Source: Meandrina meandrites
Lineage: Eukaryota > Cnidaria > Anthozoa > Scleractinia > Meandrinidae
DNA: 64,000 nt
Reading direction: 5' to 3'
Assembly: GCA_963693305.1 (NCBI GenBank)
Contig: OY855904.1
Coordinates: 36,089,417 to 36,153,416 of the forward strand
Under the pieces are notes generated by a model. The model worked only from the letters and a program-made list of their open reading frames with translations. It was not told where the DNA came from and searched no databases. Below, in pieces: positions 1 through 9,874 of this stretch (position 1 is the first letter of the stretch; each line of letters starts with the position of its first letter). A program made the translations under genes and the position numbers.

Positions 1-291
1 TTGCCGTTCGAACGGGTCGAGCTATCCGTTCAGAAAAAATTGTCAGCCGTTCAAACCGTTCGAGCTATCCGTTCAAAAAAAATTGCCAGCCATTCGAACG
101 GCTCGAGCTATCCGTTCAAAAAAAGTTGCCAGCCGTTCAAACGGCTCGGGCTATCCGTTCAGAAAAAATTGTCAGCCGTTCGAACGGCTCGGGCTATCTG
201 TTCAGAAAAAATTGTCAGCCGTTCGAACGGATTGAGGTATCCGTTCAGAAAAAAAGGGCAACCGTTCGGGCTAGCGCTATCCGTTCAGCCG
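1..291. repeat. Minisatellite of ~43-44 bp units, array 1
   Basis: About six and a half units share the phrase gctatccgttca (near 21, 64, 108, 151, 195 and 238), followed by an A-rich stretch and the palindrome ccgttcgaacgg. Units differ by a few substitutions and decay at the right end. The array runs off the left edge. Open frames through it are by-products of the period and are not genes. A related array starts at 1467. Confidence 0.9.
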
Positions 292-1466
292 CTCGCATCG
301 AACAACTTTGTGAAATAAATATTCGCCGTTACGTAGCATTACGAATGAAAATATGTGTTGTTTACAAACACCTCAGGAATATTATAATCACAGTTCTTTT
401 TCTGCTCCTGAGCTATCTTTCGATTATCGATAAATGCTTTATTCAAGACTTGAGTTTTATTCAATCAAGTTGGCTTTTACCGGGATGAAAACTTCATAAG
501 TTGTAATACGGCTGTCAACAACGAGCGTGACAGCGATTATAGCATTCGCGGCAAAGTTGAAATATGTAGTCATGAAAACAAACACATAAAAAGTTTGTTT
601 CCTACATGTAAGTTTGTGAACGCTCACTACGATCGAATTAAAGTTTTACGCAAGATCAGGGAATCAATGACATTATTTTGCAGGAAATGTGTTATCTTTC
701 GGGAAACGTTCATCGTTGATTATGCAAATGTCGGCTTCTTCCCACGAGTTGTTTACTTTGTTGTTCGGCTAGAAGTTTCGTTTCTTTTGCAGATAAGAAT
801 AATTCATTATATCTCACTGTAACGTTTTTCGGTCAGTTTGAAATTGGATGCTCAGATCGCTTGGTCGGCGATCAGTGTTTATATTTGCGGCTTACATGTA
901 AATATTGAAAAGTTTTAAGAAATGAAGCATGTGCATTACGTCCTGCCGTCCCAGACATGTGTATGCGGGGAAACAACTTGACGATCAAAACATTGATTTG
1001 GCTTCTTATATATCCGATCTGTGGTGCAAAGTTGAAAGAAATAATAAATATCCAGACATTTGTCGTGTAATAACACCTTTCAAGTATACATATACGTGAA
1101 TTTTAAACAACGTTCTCAGTCGCTGACACAGCACATTCCGACAGAAGTGTGACCTTCGCGCGTCGAGTTGTCTCACGTTGTCACGATTGTTATTTTACTT
1201 TTTATCTACGCTTCTGCTGTTTTGCCCTTCTATATTTATTTTCTTTTAAAGAACAGGAATGCACCAAGCAAATTCGAAAGATTTTGACTTCAGGCAGTAC
1301 ATATTTTAGCATATTATGCTAATAATACAGTATATATACTGTAAGCTTTTAAGCCAGTTACACCATCGGATTCATTATATTACTATATACCGACGCAGAT
1401 CATACGCCATTAGTTATTGGCCTAAAATGTTACGGTATAGAAATTACCAGTTTATACACTCATCTA
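292..1466. other. No recognisable gene
   Basis: AT-rich sequence between two related minisatellites. I see no long open frame with coding character, no recognisable RNA gene and no clear transposon terminus. It could belong to the left flank or left end of the Polinton, but nothing in it decides this. Confidence 0.5.
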
Positions 1467-1760
1467 CCGTTCGAAAATTACCTTTAGCCGTTCATCCGTT
1501 CGACCCTATCCGTTCGAAAATTTTCTTCAGCAGTTCAGCCGTTCGACCTTATCCGTTCGAAAATTTTCTTCATCCGTTCAGCCGTTCGACCTCATCCGTT
1601 CGAAAATTTTCTTTATCCGTTCAGCCGTTCGACCTCATCCGTTCGAAAATTTTCTGCATCCGTTCAGCCGTTCGCTTTATCCGTTTCGAACGGCTTGCCT
1701 ACCTGTTTCTCATCCGTTCGCTTCCCGTGCGTTCGGCCGTTCTAACGGATACCGTTAGGC
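1467..1760. repeat. Minisatellite of ~43-44 bp units, array 2
   Basis: Units begin ccgttcgaaaattttct near 1511, 1553, 1597 and 1640 and include cagccgttcgacctcat. The building blocks (ccgttc, ttcagccgttcg) and the period match the array at 1-291 in the same orientation, so the two arrays are diverged relatives. Subterminal tandem repeats occur in some Polintons, so this may lie close to the element's left end; that is inference. Confidence 0.85.
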
Positions 1761-1918
1761 ACGTTTTCGCGGGAGAGGTCACATATAATTAAAAATCTTT
1801 TTTTTTTTTCAAATGTTAAAAGCACCAGTCGAGCCGTCATACAACGTCACGCGTGAAGGTGACGCACTTGTAACGCATTCACCTATTTTTTGTAAGACTC
1901 TGCTTTTTCCCTCAAAAG

Positions 1919-2590
1919 TTAATTCAAATTTGTGCTGGACGCCGCGAGTTTTTTTCTAAATTCTTCTCTTATTTCATTTCTGATCTTTTTAAGATCTGGC
2001 TCATCTGGCTGGTGCGAAGTTGTTTGTTTTTGTGCGAAGTGTGAGCGTAAATTTTGTTTAAGTTGACGATATTTATGCATCTCATGTGTGATCAGTTGAA
2101 ACTCCGTGTTAGAAACATGATTATCATTCAAAGCTTTTGAGACAGAGCTGTTTATCGAGTCATGTTTTGCAACAGCCAGAGCATGGATTCTTGAGTGTTT
2201 ATTAACTTTACGTTCAAGCTTTTTGTTGATAACTGACAGCCCAGCAGAGGCTCCTCCTGAAAAAATCGCAATACCCCCTAATGGCACTCCAACCAAAGCG
2301 CCAAAACCTGTAAGTGATGTTGCAACAGCGTCAGAAGACAAAACTGTTGTCATAGCGCCAAGACAGACCACGGAATAGTGAATCACTTTCCGGACTTTTT
2401 TATATTTTTTTAGAACAAGTCTGTAATGCTCAATTTCATCGTTTATTTCTCTCAAATATTTACTAATCTCAGTTGGCCTGAAATTCTTGGCATTTGGTGT
2501 TGTGAGGAGGTTTGGATAGAGTGTTGTCTGCGTTTCTGTTGCTGTTTCTCTATAAGCTGGGGTGCTTGGTATCACATTGGCTGAAGACAT
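1919..2590 (-). CDS. Polinton-associated membrane protein, 223 aa
   Basis: An intact frame of 223 codons from ATG to stop. The first ~60 residues are polar. A charged helical stretch (YLREINDEIEHYRLVLKKYKK) is followed at roughly residues 70-125 by small, Gly/Ala-rich hydrophobic segments (GFGALVGVPLGGIAIFSGG), and then by another basic, helical C-terminal half. This suggests a two-pass glycine-zipper membrane hairpin between coiled coils. It is the leftmost gene of the Polinton block and reads outward. An AT-rich aatatacca lies just before the ATG. I recall similar proteins beside cnidarian Polinton genes but cannot assign a function; a virion membrane or minor capsid component is possible. 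It is one of the few unbroken frames in the element. Confidence 0.6.
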   Translation of the reverse strand: MSSANVIPSTPAYRETATETQTTLYPNLLTTPNAKNFRPTEISKYLREINDEIEHYRLVLKKYKKVRKVIHYSVVCLGAMTTVLSSDAVATSLTGFGALVGVPLGGIAIFSGGASAGLSVINKKLERKVNKHSRIHALAVAKHDSINSSVSKALNDNHVSNTEFQLITHEMHKYRQLKQNLRSHFAQKQTTSHQPDEPDLKKIRNEIREEFRKKLAASSTNLN

Positions 2591-2619
2591 GTTTGGTATA
2601 TTAACAAAATTTTTTTTGT

Positions 2620-3141
2620 TTAATTTATCTCAATTTGAAACTGAAGAGGCCAGCCGTTGAAATTTAAAAGGCGATTAGTTTCAGTTGACACTGAAAGCGT
2701 CATATGTGTAACGTCATTACCCGTAGAAACTTCACGCAAAACGTTAAGAAGTGTATTTTGGTAATGAATTTTTACATACGGTTTTCCTCGTATGTCAAAG
2801 CAAGCTAAAAGACTTGAAGGCTTTCCATTTAGCAAGCTTTGTTGCTTGTCGATAAGGTCACAGTTAATAAAGTAATTTTTAGGATTTGTAACATCATCTA
2901 TGACAATTTGTTCAACAGCATCTTTATCACTAATAATCAAATTTAAGAACTTAATAAGACTTTTATTTAATTTAAAATTATCAATCTTGGACTTTTTTGT
3001 TTTTATTATTAAAGAACGACCTGTAATGCCTTTTTCTACAGAAAACATATTTTTATCTCGGAATCCTTTTTCAAAAATAGCCCCAATGTCATTCAGTGAG
3101 TAGTTTCCTAATCCGTGAAAAAACTGCGTATCATAGCTCAC
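2620..3141 (-). CDS. Possible minor capsid (penton-like) protein, start uncertain
   Basis: A frame of 173 codons. It opens with GTG, and the first ATG is near residue 32; an in-frame stop lies a few codons upstream of the GTG. Either the true start was lost or the gene is 5'-truncated. The C-terminus alternates hydrophobic and polar residues (VTHMTLSVSTETNRLLNF, then GWPLQFQIEIN). This resembles the closing beta strands of single jelly-roll penton proteins, which also tend to end in a 'D/N-x-x-G-x-x-L/I-x-F' strand pair. Its position next to other virion-type genes fits. It is transcribed leftward, just downstream of the divergent start at 3342. The penton assignment is inference from strand pattern and context; no catalytic motif is visible. 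Confidence 0.45.
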   Translation of the reverse strand: MSYDTQFFHGLGNYSLNDIGAIFEKGFRDKNMFSVEKGITGRSLIIKTKKSKIDNFKLNKSLIKFLNLIISDKDAVEQIVIDDVTNPKNYFINCDLIDKQQSLLNGKPSSLLACFDIRGKPYVKIHYQNTLLNVLREVSTGNDVTHMTLSVSTETNRLLNFNGWPLQFQIEIN

Positions 3142-3341
3142 TTGTCCCTTTTTTTATAATAAACTATTCCATCATTTTCCAAACTACTCCAGCTGTTGTA
3201 GAGTGAGCATGAAAGCAGCCGGATATAGCTTGGTTTTTGAATAGGCTGGTCAAAGTAGACCATGTGTGGATTTTCTGTTGTAGTTAGCGTTAGAATAACC
3301 ATTTTATAATTAGAGAAAAATATTTTGTTTAAATATGAAAC

Positions 3342-3643
3342 ATGTCTGCGCTTCTTAAATGGATTCAGACACCAGAAGCTGACAGAATTGCCAAAGTAGA
3401 AGAAAAAAAGGCTTGGAAGACTTTTCTTGCAAAATATCCGAATGCCGATAAATCGAAGTTTGAGCCACAGACCGATTTCGCCAAAGACCACACAGCAACC
3501 ACAGAAATTTATTTCAAAGCAGGGCCAGGCCATTTGATAAACGTTTTTGGTTCAGACAGCAAATATTGGAGCTCGGAAATGAAAAGTGCGCTGGGTGTTG
3601 ACCAATCATCAGAAGGGTTTCCGCAACAGCTTACACCAAGTGG
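3342..3643 (+). pseudogene. N-terminal part of large Polinton protein, cut by inverted repeat
   Basis: ATG at 3342 begins a basic, soluble-looking segment (MSALLKWIQTPEADRIAKVE, later YFKAGPGHLINVFGSDSKYW). The frame stays open to 3752, but from 3644 the sequence is an inverted copy of the coding DNA near 4584, so residues after about 100 are not the original protein. The gene probably resumes after the inverted repeat, near 4490. An AT-rich aaatatgaaac lies directly before the ATG and resembles the leader of the 2590 gene. I do not recognise a domain. The function is unknown; a structural role is suggested only by neighbouring capsid genes. Confidence 0.5.
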
Positions 3644-4584
3644 TTTACAGTCGAAACCGAAGAAGCGTGAACGCCAAAAATTATTTCTGGAATGTTTATT
3701 GTTCTACGACCAATCAGATTCGAGACGTAACCGCAACAAACCACAACAGTAATTAGCTCAATGGTTTCGATTCTTTTATCACGAAACGACTTTTTCGTCT
3801 ACATTAAGTCTTGAGATCACCACCGATTAACAAACACTCTGGAATTATTAATTTTCTTCCATTTCAGAGTTGAAGCATAATCAAAGGATAACTATAAACG
3901 ATAAATACTGAAAAGAGAAAAATAATCGAACAGACATGGCTAGACAGCGCGTCTGGAAGCGGAATAAAATTGATTTTTCACAGCAAATGCAAACTTGCGT
4001 GCCGTTGCAAATTCAAATATTATGTGTGCCGTTAAAACTTGAAAAATGGGTGCCATTGCGTGACATACTGGGCCAGAGAATTTTGCTGCAACGCGCTTCG
4101 TGAACTGTTCTGGCTCCGCATCGAAGTAAGGTAGAGAGAACATTTTTGTAAAGTTTATTCAATAAATTTTTTGGTGAAATGGGGAAAAGGATAAAACCTA
4201 GAAATGTTTGTAAGTAGAAAAAACCGGATAGGCCGTATTTTTTTAAAACAATAAAAAATTATATTCTGCTTCCAGACGCGCTGTCTAGCCATGTCTGTTC
4301 GATTATTTTTCTCTTTTCAGTATTTATCGTTTATAGTTATCCTTTGATTATGCTTCAACTCTGAAATAGAAGAAAATTAACAATTCCAGAGTGTTTGTTA
4401 ATCGGTGGTGATCTCAAGATTTAATGTAGACGAAAAAGTCGTTTCGTGATAAAAGAATCGAAACCTTTGAGCTAATTACTGTTGCGGTTTGTTGCGGTAA
4501 CGTCTCGAATCTGATTGGTCGTGGAACAATAAACATTCCAGAAATAATTTTTGGCGTTCACGCTTCTTCGGTTTCGACTGTAAA
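3644..4584. repeat. Long inverted repeat, ~328-bp arms, inside a gene
   Basis: The left arm (about 3644-3971) and right arm (about 4257-4584) are reverse complements with few mismatches, for example cgcgtctggaagc against gcttccagacgcg. The spacer is about 285 bp. The outer ~100 bp of each arm is coding sequence of the large protein: correct orientation on the right, inverted on the left. The structure is therefore an inverted duplication that broke the gene, and not simply a pair of transposon ends. A short leftward frame in the spacer (3940-4143) is unrecognised. Confidence 0.85.
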
Positions 4585-5917
4585 AGGAGACTCTTTGCCC
4601 ATTCCTGCTGTTGGCTTTCACGAGGCCGCACCGAGTTTGAAAAAAATATTTAATGACCAACTGAATATTTACGTAACACCGGACCAGTATTTCACAACAA
4701 AGTTTTGAGAGATATTTCAAAAAACCAAACTCACCCACCGTTCAGGGAAAGAGTCCAAAACATGGCTAGCCGGCCCAAATATTAAATATTGGCAACAGCA
4801 GCTGAATTTTGCTGTCTGGTGCGCGACAACTGGATGTGGTATCAGTCGTCAAATTTTCGATGAAAACTCTGCTATACCTTTCCCACCGAATGTACGAGCT
4901 TTTTACAAGTTCCATATATATTTTACTGTCAGGCGAATATTGTTTCAGATGGGAGGAATACATAGCATAAGCGCTTTGCCTGACGATCCTACTTTTGACC
5001 AGTTTAACAACAAGTACGACATGCCTTCGTACAAAAGAATATGCGCTGAGTTCGGAGTCGACCCATCAAGCGATTTTCATTTCACAAGAGGCGCAAACCA
5101 CGGCCTGGGAAGTGTTTACGTCTATGCCTCATACATTGGACCAGTTAAAGAAGAGGGGGACATTTACCCTGGTGGCGAAAAAAAATTTTCTGACGAAGGC
5201 GGTTCAGGGTCAAAAGGTAACTTGATTTATTATATCGAGCCGGATGACGCTGCCTACACACAGGCAGACTGGTTTTGTCCCAATGTAGTAGAAGGTCTGA
5301 CCCAGGTGGGTTTGTCGCGAATAAACCAGCCGATAGAGGCGTTCGTTTACTGTGTTTTGGGTTCACAGGTGAACGTTAGAAGCAACATACTTGGGTCAGG
5401 AGGGCGCGCAAAGGAAGTGCAAAGTGAGTTCCTTGTGCTAGTGGAAGATGCTATAAGGCAACTAGATCTGGCAAAGTCTGTTCAAAGATATCAACTTGCT
5501 GTCGACGAGGCAAAGGTGAGGCTTAACCTTGCTGTGTGTCTGGGTGCCTGGCTGATGCCTGCGCAGCTGGTGATAAATACTGAAAGTACAATTGGTTACA
5601 ACAACCAGCTCAAAGAAGCGACTCTAGGGATGAAGCTCGGGGTTAACAACGAAGTGAATACGAGCACAAAAAAAGTGGGCGTTACCCACATGGAAGGAGG
5701 ACTGCCTAAAATTAAGAGGCCAACAAACCACCCTTCCAACAAAGCACCGGGCGTTCCTGCACAGCCAGACAAAAGCGCACCTGTGCAGGCAACAAACGTT
5801 ACAGCTAAGCCCACAGCGCACGAAACAGCACCGGGCGTTCCTGCACAGCCAGACAAAATCTTACTCATAACTGGTCTGGGGTTGGGAGCTTTTGCATTTA
5901 GTCGTTACGTTTTGTAA
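4490..5917 (+). pseudogene. C-terminal part of large Polinton protein with one in-frame stop
   Basis: A continuous frame from about 4490 to 5917 interrupted only by TGA at 4706-4708; the frame matches on both sides (an internal ATG lies at 4949). Visible segments include INIPEIIFGVHASS, WCATTGCGISRQIFDENS, GANHGLGSVYVYASYIG, GLTQVGLSRINQPIEAFVYC and KSVQRYQLAVDEAKVRLNLA. The tail is Pro/Lys-rich, holds two copies of a 30-bp repeat (near 5745 and 5829, encoding APGVPAQPDK) and ends in a hydrophobic anchor (ILLITGLGLGAFAFSRYVL). I recall similar long proteins in cnidarian genomes beside Polinton genes but no named domain. It could be a large virion protein anchored by its C-terminus. It converges with, and overlaps by 20 bp, the leftward gene ending at 5898. 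Confidence 0.6.
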
Positions 5918-7055
5918 CCCGCTTGATGAGAAAGACGGCCACACCGACAATCAACAGCCAAGCATTTTTGCCAAGAAAGCTGATCACCTGACCGGCCGCG
6001 CGAAACACAAAGCTGACAATTGCGCCAAGTAGGCCCGGCAGAATGCCTGCTATTTTTTTGCCAAGCGTTTGAAGGCCATTGCCGACACCCTTTGCAACAG
6101 CCTTAAGCCCGTTTGAGAGAGAGCTCAGAATGACGCCAATAGTCGTGCCAACGGCAAGCAAAACTGCTGTGACGGTGAAGCCACACTTTCTGAAAATCTC
6201 TTTAACCTTTTCTCTTAATTTGTCTCTTAAGGACAACGTTTCGATCTCTTCTTCTCTTTCATTCTCTATTTCATTTATTTCTTGATTGAAATCATCAACT
6301 CTTTCACGAGCTTGTTGTCTTTCAGCTTGTGGCCTGTTTCCGTTGTTTGCAATATCGTCTTGTTCTTGTCTTTCTTGTCGTATTTCTTCTTCCCTTTTTT
6401 GCCTTTCTGCTTCATGTTGTTGGAATTCTTGTAAAGTGGGTGCCTCTGGAATTCTTGTTTCTTGTCCAAGTATCTGATTTTCAACATCATTTATTCGATT
6501 ATCAATTTTCGCTATTTCTTCTTTTGCCTTTTTTATGTTTCGCTCTGCCAAAGCTCTTTCTGAACTGTCTTTTGAGGTATCTTTTGAAATTTTTTGTTGA
6601 TCGGCAATATATTTTTCCCATTTTCGCTTTTCTTTTTTCTGTTTGTCCAAGAAGTCTTCTCTTTGCAAGCCAAGTTTTGTTTAAAATCTATTTATGATCA
6701 AAGCTTCAATGTCTCCACCTCGGGGTCCTTTCGCAATGATTTTGCCACGATCGTTTACAGTCAAATCAATGCTTTCATTATAGTCTGGGAAATAGTATTT
6801 GATCTTCTTTTGCGCCTCTTGTAACTGAAATTCCCTTGTCAGATTACCACGACCTTCGATAAAAGAGGTTTCTGCAGTATGTGAGCCGCGCTCAGGCGGC
6901 CTATTCATCGTGGTAGTTCTCAGTATTTGTTCGCCTGGTCCGGGCTTTGACGTGGAGCCTGGCCCTTTTGTGTCGCCGTCATCGTCGTCATTGCGATCAT
7001 CTGTATGTTCCATGAGAGGATCTGTGTCGCCAAAGCCGCCTTCACGTGCTGCCAT
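5898..7055 (-). pseudogene. Coiled-coil and membrane protein, split by a single TAA
   Basis: ATG at 7055 opens 124 codons, acidic and Gly/Pro-rich (MAAREGGFGDTDPLMEHTDD), ending at TAA 6681-6683. The next 261 codons to 5898 are in the same frame and contain no ATG, so they are best read as the rest of one ~385-residue gene with a single nonsense change. The second part has a long charged coiled coil (DKQKKEKRKWEKYIADQQK; EERQKREEEIRQE-type repeats), then Gly/Ala-rich hydrophobic segments (TVTAVLLAVGTTIGVILSS; GILPGLLGAIVSFVF) and a final anchor (AWLLIVGVAVFLI) followed by basic residues. The function is unknown. It is transcribed divergently from the capsid gene. Confidence 0.6.
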
Positions 7056-7102
7056 CTTATTATTCTATATATTAAACATTTTTTTATCTTCTATTTAATA
7101 CG
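7056..7102. promoter_or_regulatory. Short divergent promoter region
   Basis: Only 47 bp separate the leftward start at 7055 from the capsid ATG at 7103. The gap is almost pure A/T and contains ttattctatatatta. The string ttattctatata recurs just before the ATG at 11762, which suggests a shared TATA-like promoter element. Promoter function is inferred from position and composition. Confidence 0.45.
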
Positions 7103-8343
7103 ATGTCGTCCGTAAGCGAAATACTTAGACCGTCATTCGAAAAGAAAATACCGAACTCTCTTAAGGCAGACAGGGTCAAGCACCGGTTCACTTTCAACCC
7201 CAGCAAAGCATCGCCAGGGGAGACCATGTACATTGTGGTGCCCAAGCTAGAAGATGAGGCTGTTCTCGTCCCCGGCTCGCTTGCTCTTATGTTTAATCTT
7301 GTCGTGAGCGGCCACGCCAACAACTTCCTGGTAAACAACATTTCCAGGGCGCTTGTCTCAAGGCTGGTGGTCAAGTTCGCTGGTGAGATACTGCAGGACA
7401 CAAACGCGTTTGACTTCTACAAGCTTTTCGAGGACCTTTTCTTGCCAAAAGCTCAGCGTGAGAACATGTACCTCGAAGGGATCCAGACAGAGGAATTGTG
7501 CAAAATTCGGTCAAACTCTGGAGACAAGAAAACCACTGGCGTTGATACGGAAAAGAAACTGAACACCGTTTATGGCAACAAATACCGCATTCCCCTGGAC
7601 CACAAAATCTTGAAGGACCACGGGGTTTTCTATCCTCGCACCCTGAACGAAGCCCTCATTTTCAAGATCACGCTGCCCCGGCAAGTATGGTTGTTAAAGG
7701 TTCAGACTCGTCGAAGCTGGACTACGAGCTGAAAAACATTCAGCTCGAATACGAAGTGATCCACAATGTTGACCTTGCCAGAGAAACGTCAAGCAATTAC
7801 CTGAACGGCAAGGATTTCATGTACGAGCATGTCACCCATCACAAGATGCTCATGGTTAATAAGATGGATGACACAATCATAAATGAGAGCATCAATGTCC
7901 CCCGCTGCTCCACGAAGGGAATTCTCCTCCTCTTCTGCGAACCTCACGTTGGAGGCGTAAGAGACTCGGAAAAGTTCTTCAACCCTGACATAACTAACGT
8001 AAAGGTCAGCATAAACGGCGTGCCTAACAAAGTGAACAGCCAGGGACTAGAGCCTCGGGACCAATGGGAGGAGGTTCTCCGGCACTTTGGTGCCATAAAT
8101 GGTGGCATCACTGACAACATGGATGCAACAAAGTTTTACACTGGGGACAAGTTTGGGTTGTTCATTGATTTACGGTCCATGAAGGACAGAAAAATGCACG
8201 GCAGCGGCCTCCGACTGGTCAACACAAAAGATGGAGTGCAGCTTGAGATCCAGAGAAAAGGGTCAGGATCTGGTACCCTAAAATGCCACATTTTTATTCT
8301 TGCGGACGCGCAATTTAATATTCTAAATAATGAACTAGAGTCT
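7103..8343 (+). pseudogene. Polinton major capsid protein (double jelly-roll), broken
   Basis: ATG at 7103. The frame runs to about 7680, where one base appears to be missing, and continues in the next frame (7687 onward) to 8343. Segments typical of Polinton/adintovirus hexon-like proteins are visible: KHRFTFNPSKASPGETMYIV near the N-terminus, a FLVNNISRALVSRLVVKFAG strand region, and later FFNPDITNVKVSINGVPNK, which matches the 'NP-x-I-x-x-V-x-V-x-I/V-N-G-x-x-N' strand of the family. About 415 residues are present. A Penelope-like element interrupts the gene at 8344. After its right-hand target duplication the frame resumes at 9852 and stops at 9858-9860, so only the last few codons were displaced. 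The protein would form the capsid shell of the virus-like particle. Confidence 0.75.
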
Positions 8344-8777
8344 TTGTGCTTAACCATAGTTACTTTACCTATGAAGGAGTACACTATCACCAGATCTTTG
8401 GTTGTGCTATGGGCTCTCAAGTTAGTGCTGTTATTGCCGACCTTGTCATGATGCATGTAGAGGAAGTAGCATTGTCCACCTCCCCTGTAACACCTCGTTG
8501 GTGGAGAAGATACGTGGACGATTCAAATGTATGTCTAAAGAAAACAGAAGTGGATATCTTTCATCAACACCTCAACACCATTGATCCAAACATCCAGTTT
8601 ACCATTGAGCGCGCAAGCCAGAATGAGAAAGGTCAAAGCATATCTTTCCTCGACACACGGGTGACAGCTCTCTCTGACGGCTCGCTAGAGGTAGATGTCT
8701 TCAGAAAAAAAACTCGCACCAACAAGTACCTTGACTACAATTCACACAATCCCCTCCAGCACAAAGAAGCAGGGTGA
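8344..8777 (+). pseudogene. Penelope-like reverse transcriptase, C-terminal fragment
   Basis: The frame encodes the palm motif region: an IFGCAMGSQVSAVIADLVM segment (motif B-like GxxxGSxxS) and the catalytic RRYVDDSNVC (motif C, YVDD), then ISFLDTRVTAL and a FRKKTRTNKYLDYNSHNP segment. This is the usual order in Penelope RTs. The fingers and motif A are missing by truncation. The frame ends at 8775-8777, where a shift moves the coding continuation to the next frame. The copy is inactive. Confidence 0.8.
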
Positions 8778-9238
8778 GAACGCTAATCAACAGAGGTCAC
8801 AATTTACCATCGAATGTAAGCCTCAAAAGTGCAGAGACGAAACGTGTGGCTAAAGATCTGAGGGCAAATGGGTACCCAGACAGGCTTTTGCAAAAGTGCC
8901 TCAAGGCCAACTCTCGACCTCAACGTATGCAAGAAAGACCTGTGAACTTTGCCAGCATACCGTATGTACGCGGTGCCTCGGACAGGGTTGGTCGCACGCT
9001 TCGAAAGTTTAACATTCGCACGGCTTTCAAACCATGCCAAACGCTAAGCCAGATCTTCAAGAAACCAAAAGATCGGCCACAAGACCACCAAAGAAGGGGA
9101 ATTGTTTACAAGGTCCGATGTAATGACTGCGCGTTCACTTACATTGGAGAAAGTAAGCGCTCCTGGAGCTCATGCGGAGCCGAACACAATCCCGGCCGCA
9201 CTTGTAATGAGCAATTAAACAATGTAATCAGCAATTAA
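8774..9238 (+). pseudogene. Penelope-like GIY-YIG endonuclease region, fragment
   Basis: The frame continues from the RT with linker sequence and then VYKVRCNDCAFTYIGESKRS, which carries the paired motif of GIY-YIG nucleases (VYKV...TYIGES) and the CxxC typical of the Penelope version. The frame then goes off course at an internal duplication and stops at 9238. A second copy of the YIGES part follows at 9256-9535, and conserved downstream sequence reaches about 9700. In intact elements this domain nicks the target. Confidence 0.75.
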
Positions 9239-9535
9239 ACAACACGCGGAATCATGCCTCGGACAGGGTTGGTCACACGCTTCGAAAGTTTAACATTCGC
9301 ACGGCTTTCAAACCATGCCAAACACTAAGCCAGATCTTCAAGAAACCAAAAGATCGGCCACAAGACCACCAAAGAAGGGGAATTGTTTACAAGGTCCGAT
9401 GTAATGACTGCGCGTTCACTTACATTGGAGAAAGTAAGCGCTCATGGAACTCACGCGGAGCCGAACACGATCCCGGCCGCGCTTGTAATGAGCAATTAAA
9501 CAATGTAATCAGCAATTAAACAACACGCGGAATCA
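8975..9535 (+). repeat. 281-bp tandem duplication within the Penelope element
   Basis: Positions 8975-9255 and 9256-9535 are near-identical (gcctcggacagggttggtc through acacgcggaatca). The few differences, such as ctcctggagctcatgcgg against ctcatggaactcacgcgg, show the duplication is not brand new. It duplicates the GIY-YIG start and its downstream DNA. Confidence 0.92.
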
Positions 9536-9751
9536 ACCGAACATGACATCCACCCAAGAAATGCCACGATCCTTGAACAAGGAATCTCAAGTTACACCAA
9601 GAGACTTTTCCTAGAGTCGTGGCATTCTACGGTGGATTCCAACGCGGTTAACGAAAGAAAACCCCTTCCGCGCGCTTACACTCCTCTGTTGAGAAATTAA
9701 AGATTGGATGGCATAGTCAAACATCCTAGTGCGTGCTAATCTTTTAACGAA

Positions 9752-9805
9752 CACAATTTTTACTCTGATGAAGGTGGACAGAGGCCACCGAAAATTTAGT
9801 GTTGA
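9752..9805 (+). ncRNA. Hammerhead-like ribozyme core in Penelope 3' region
   Basis: ctgatga at 9765-9771 is followed by a perfect stem (ggtgg/ccacc, loop acagagg) and gaaa at 9790-9793. This is the CUGAUGA / stem II / GAAA core of the hammerhead. Stem III and the cleavage site are less clear here than in the copy at 56.6 kb. Penelope-like elements are known to carry minimal hammerheads, which supports the call. Confidence 0.55.
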
Positions 9806-9874
9806 AAACCTACAATAGATCGGATGAATCATTCTAGTGGAACTAGAGTCTGCTACGTATTAATACGGAGACGC

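Larger units (their letters stand above)
8344..9839 (+). mobile_element. 5'-truncated Penelope-like element with 12-bp target duplication
   Basis: The insertion is bounded by the identical 12-mer gaactagagtct at 8332-8343 and 9840-9851. Inside lie the C-terminal half of a reverse transcriptase, a GIY-YIG endonuclease region, a 281-bp tandem duplication and a hammerhead-like core. The order RT then GIY-YIG is diagnostic of Penelope-like elements. The N-terminal half of the RT is absent, as in typical 5'-truncated copies. It lies in the same orientation as the capsid gene it interrupts. Confidence 0.85.

Noticed and set aside
1..291. CRISPR-like array
   Set aside because: Units are contiguous tandem repeats without unique spacers, in eukaryotic DNA.
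1761..1918. Left Polinton terminal inverted repeat
   Set aside because: Compared by eye with 17.48-18.06 kb in reverse complement; no convincing match.
3940..4143. Candidate adenovirus-like cysteine protease in the inverted-repeat spacer
   Set aside because: Only 67 residues, no His/Cys catalytic pattern visible.
5596..5868. 90-residue leftward frame with hydrophobic segments
   Set aside because: Antisense to the tail of the large Polinton protein; its repeats mirror the 30-bp repeats of the sense gene.
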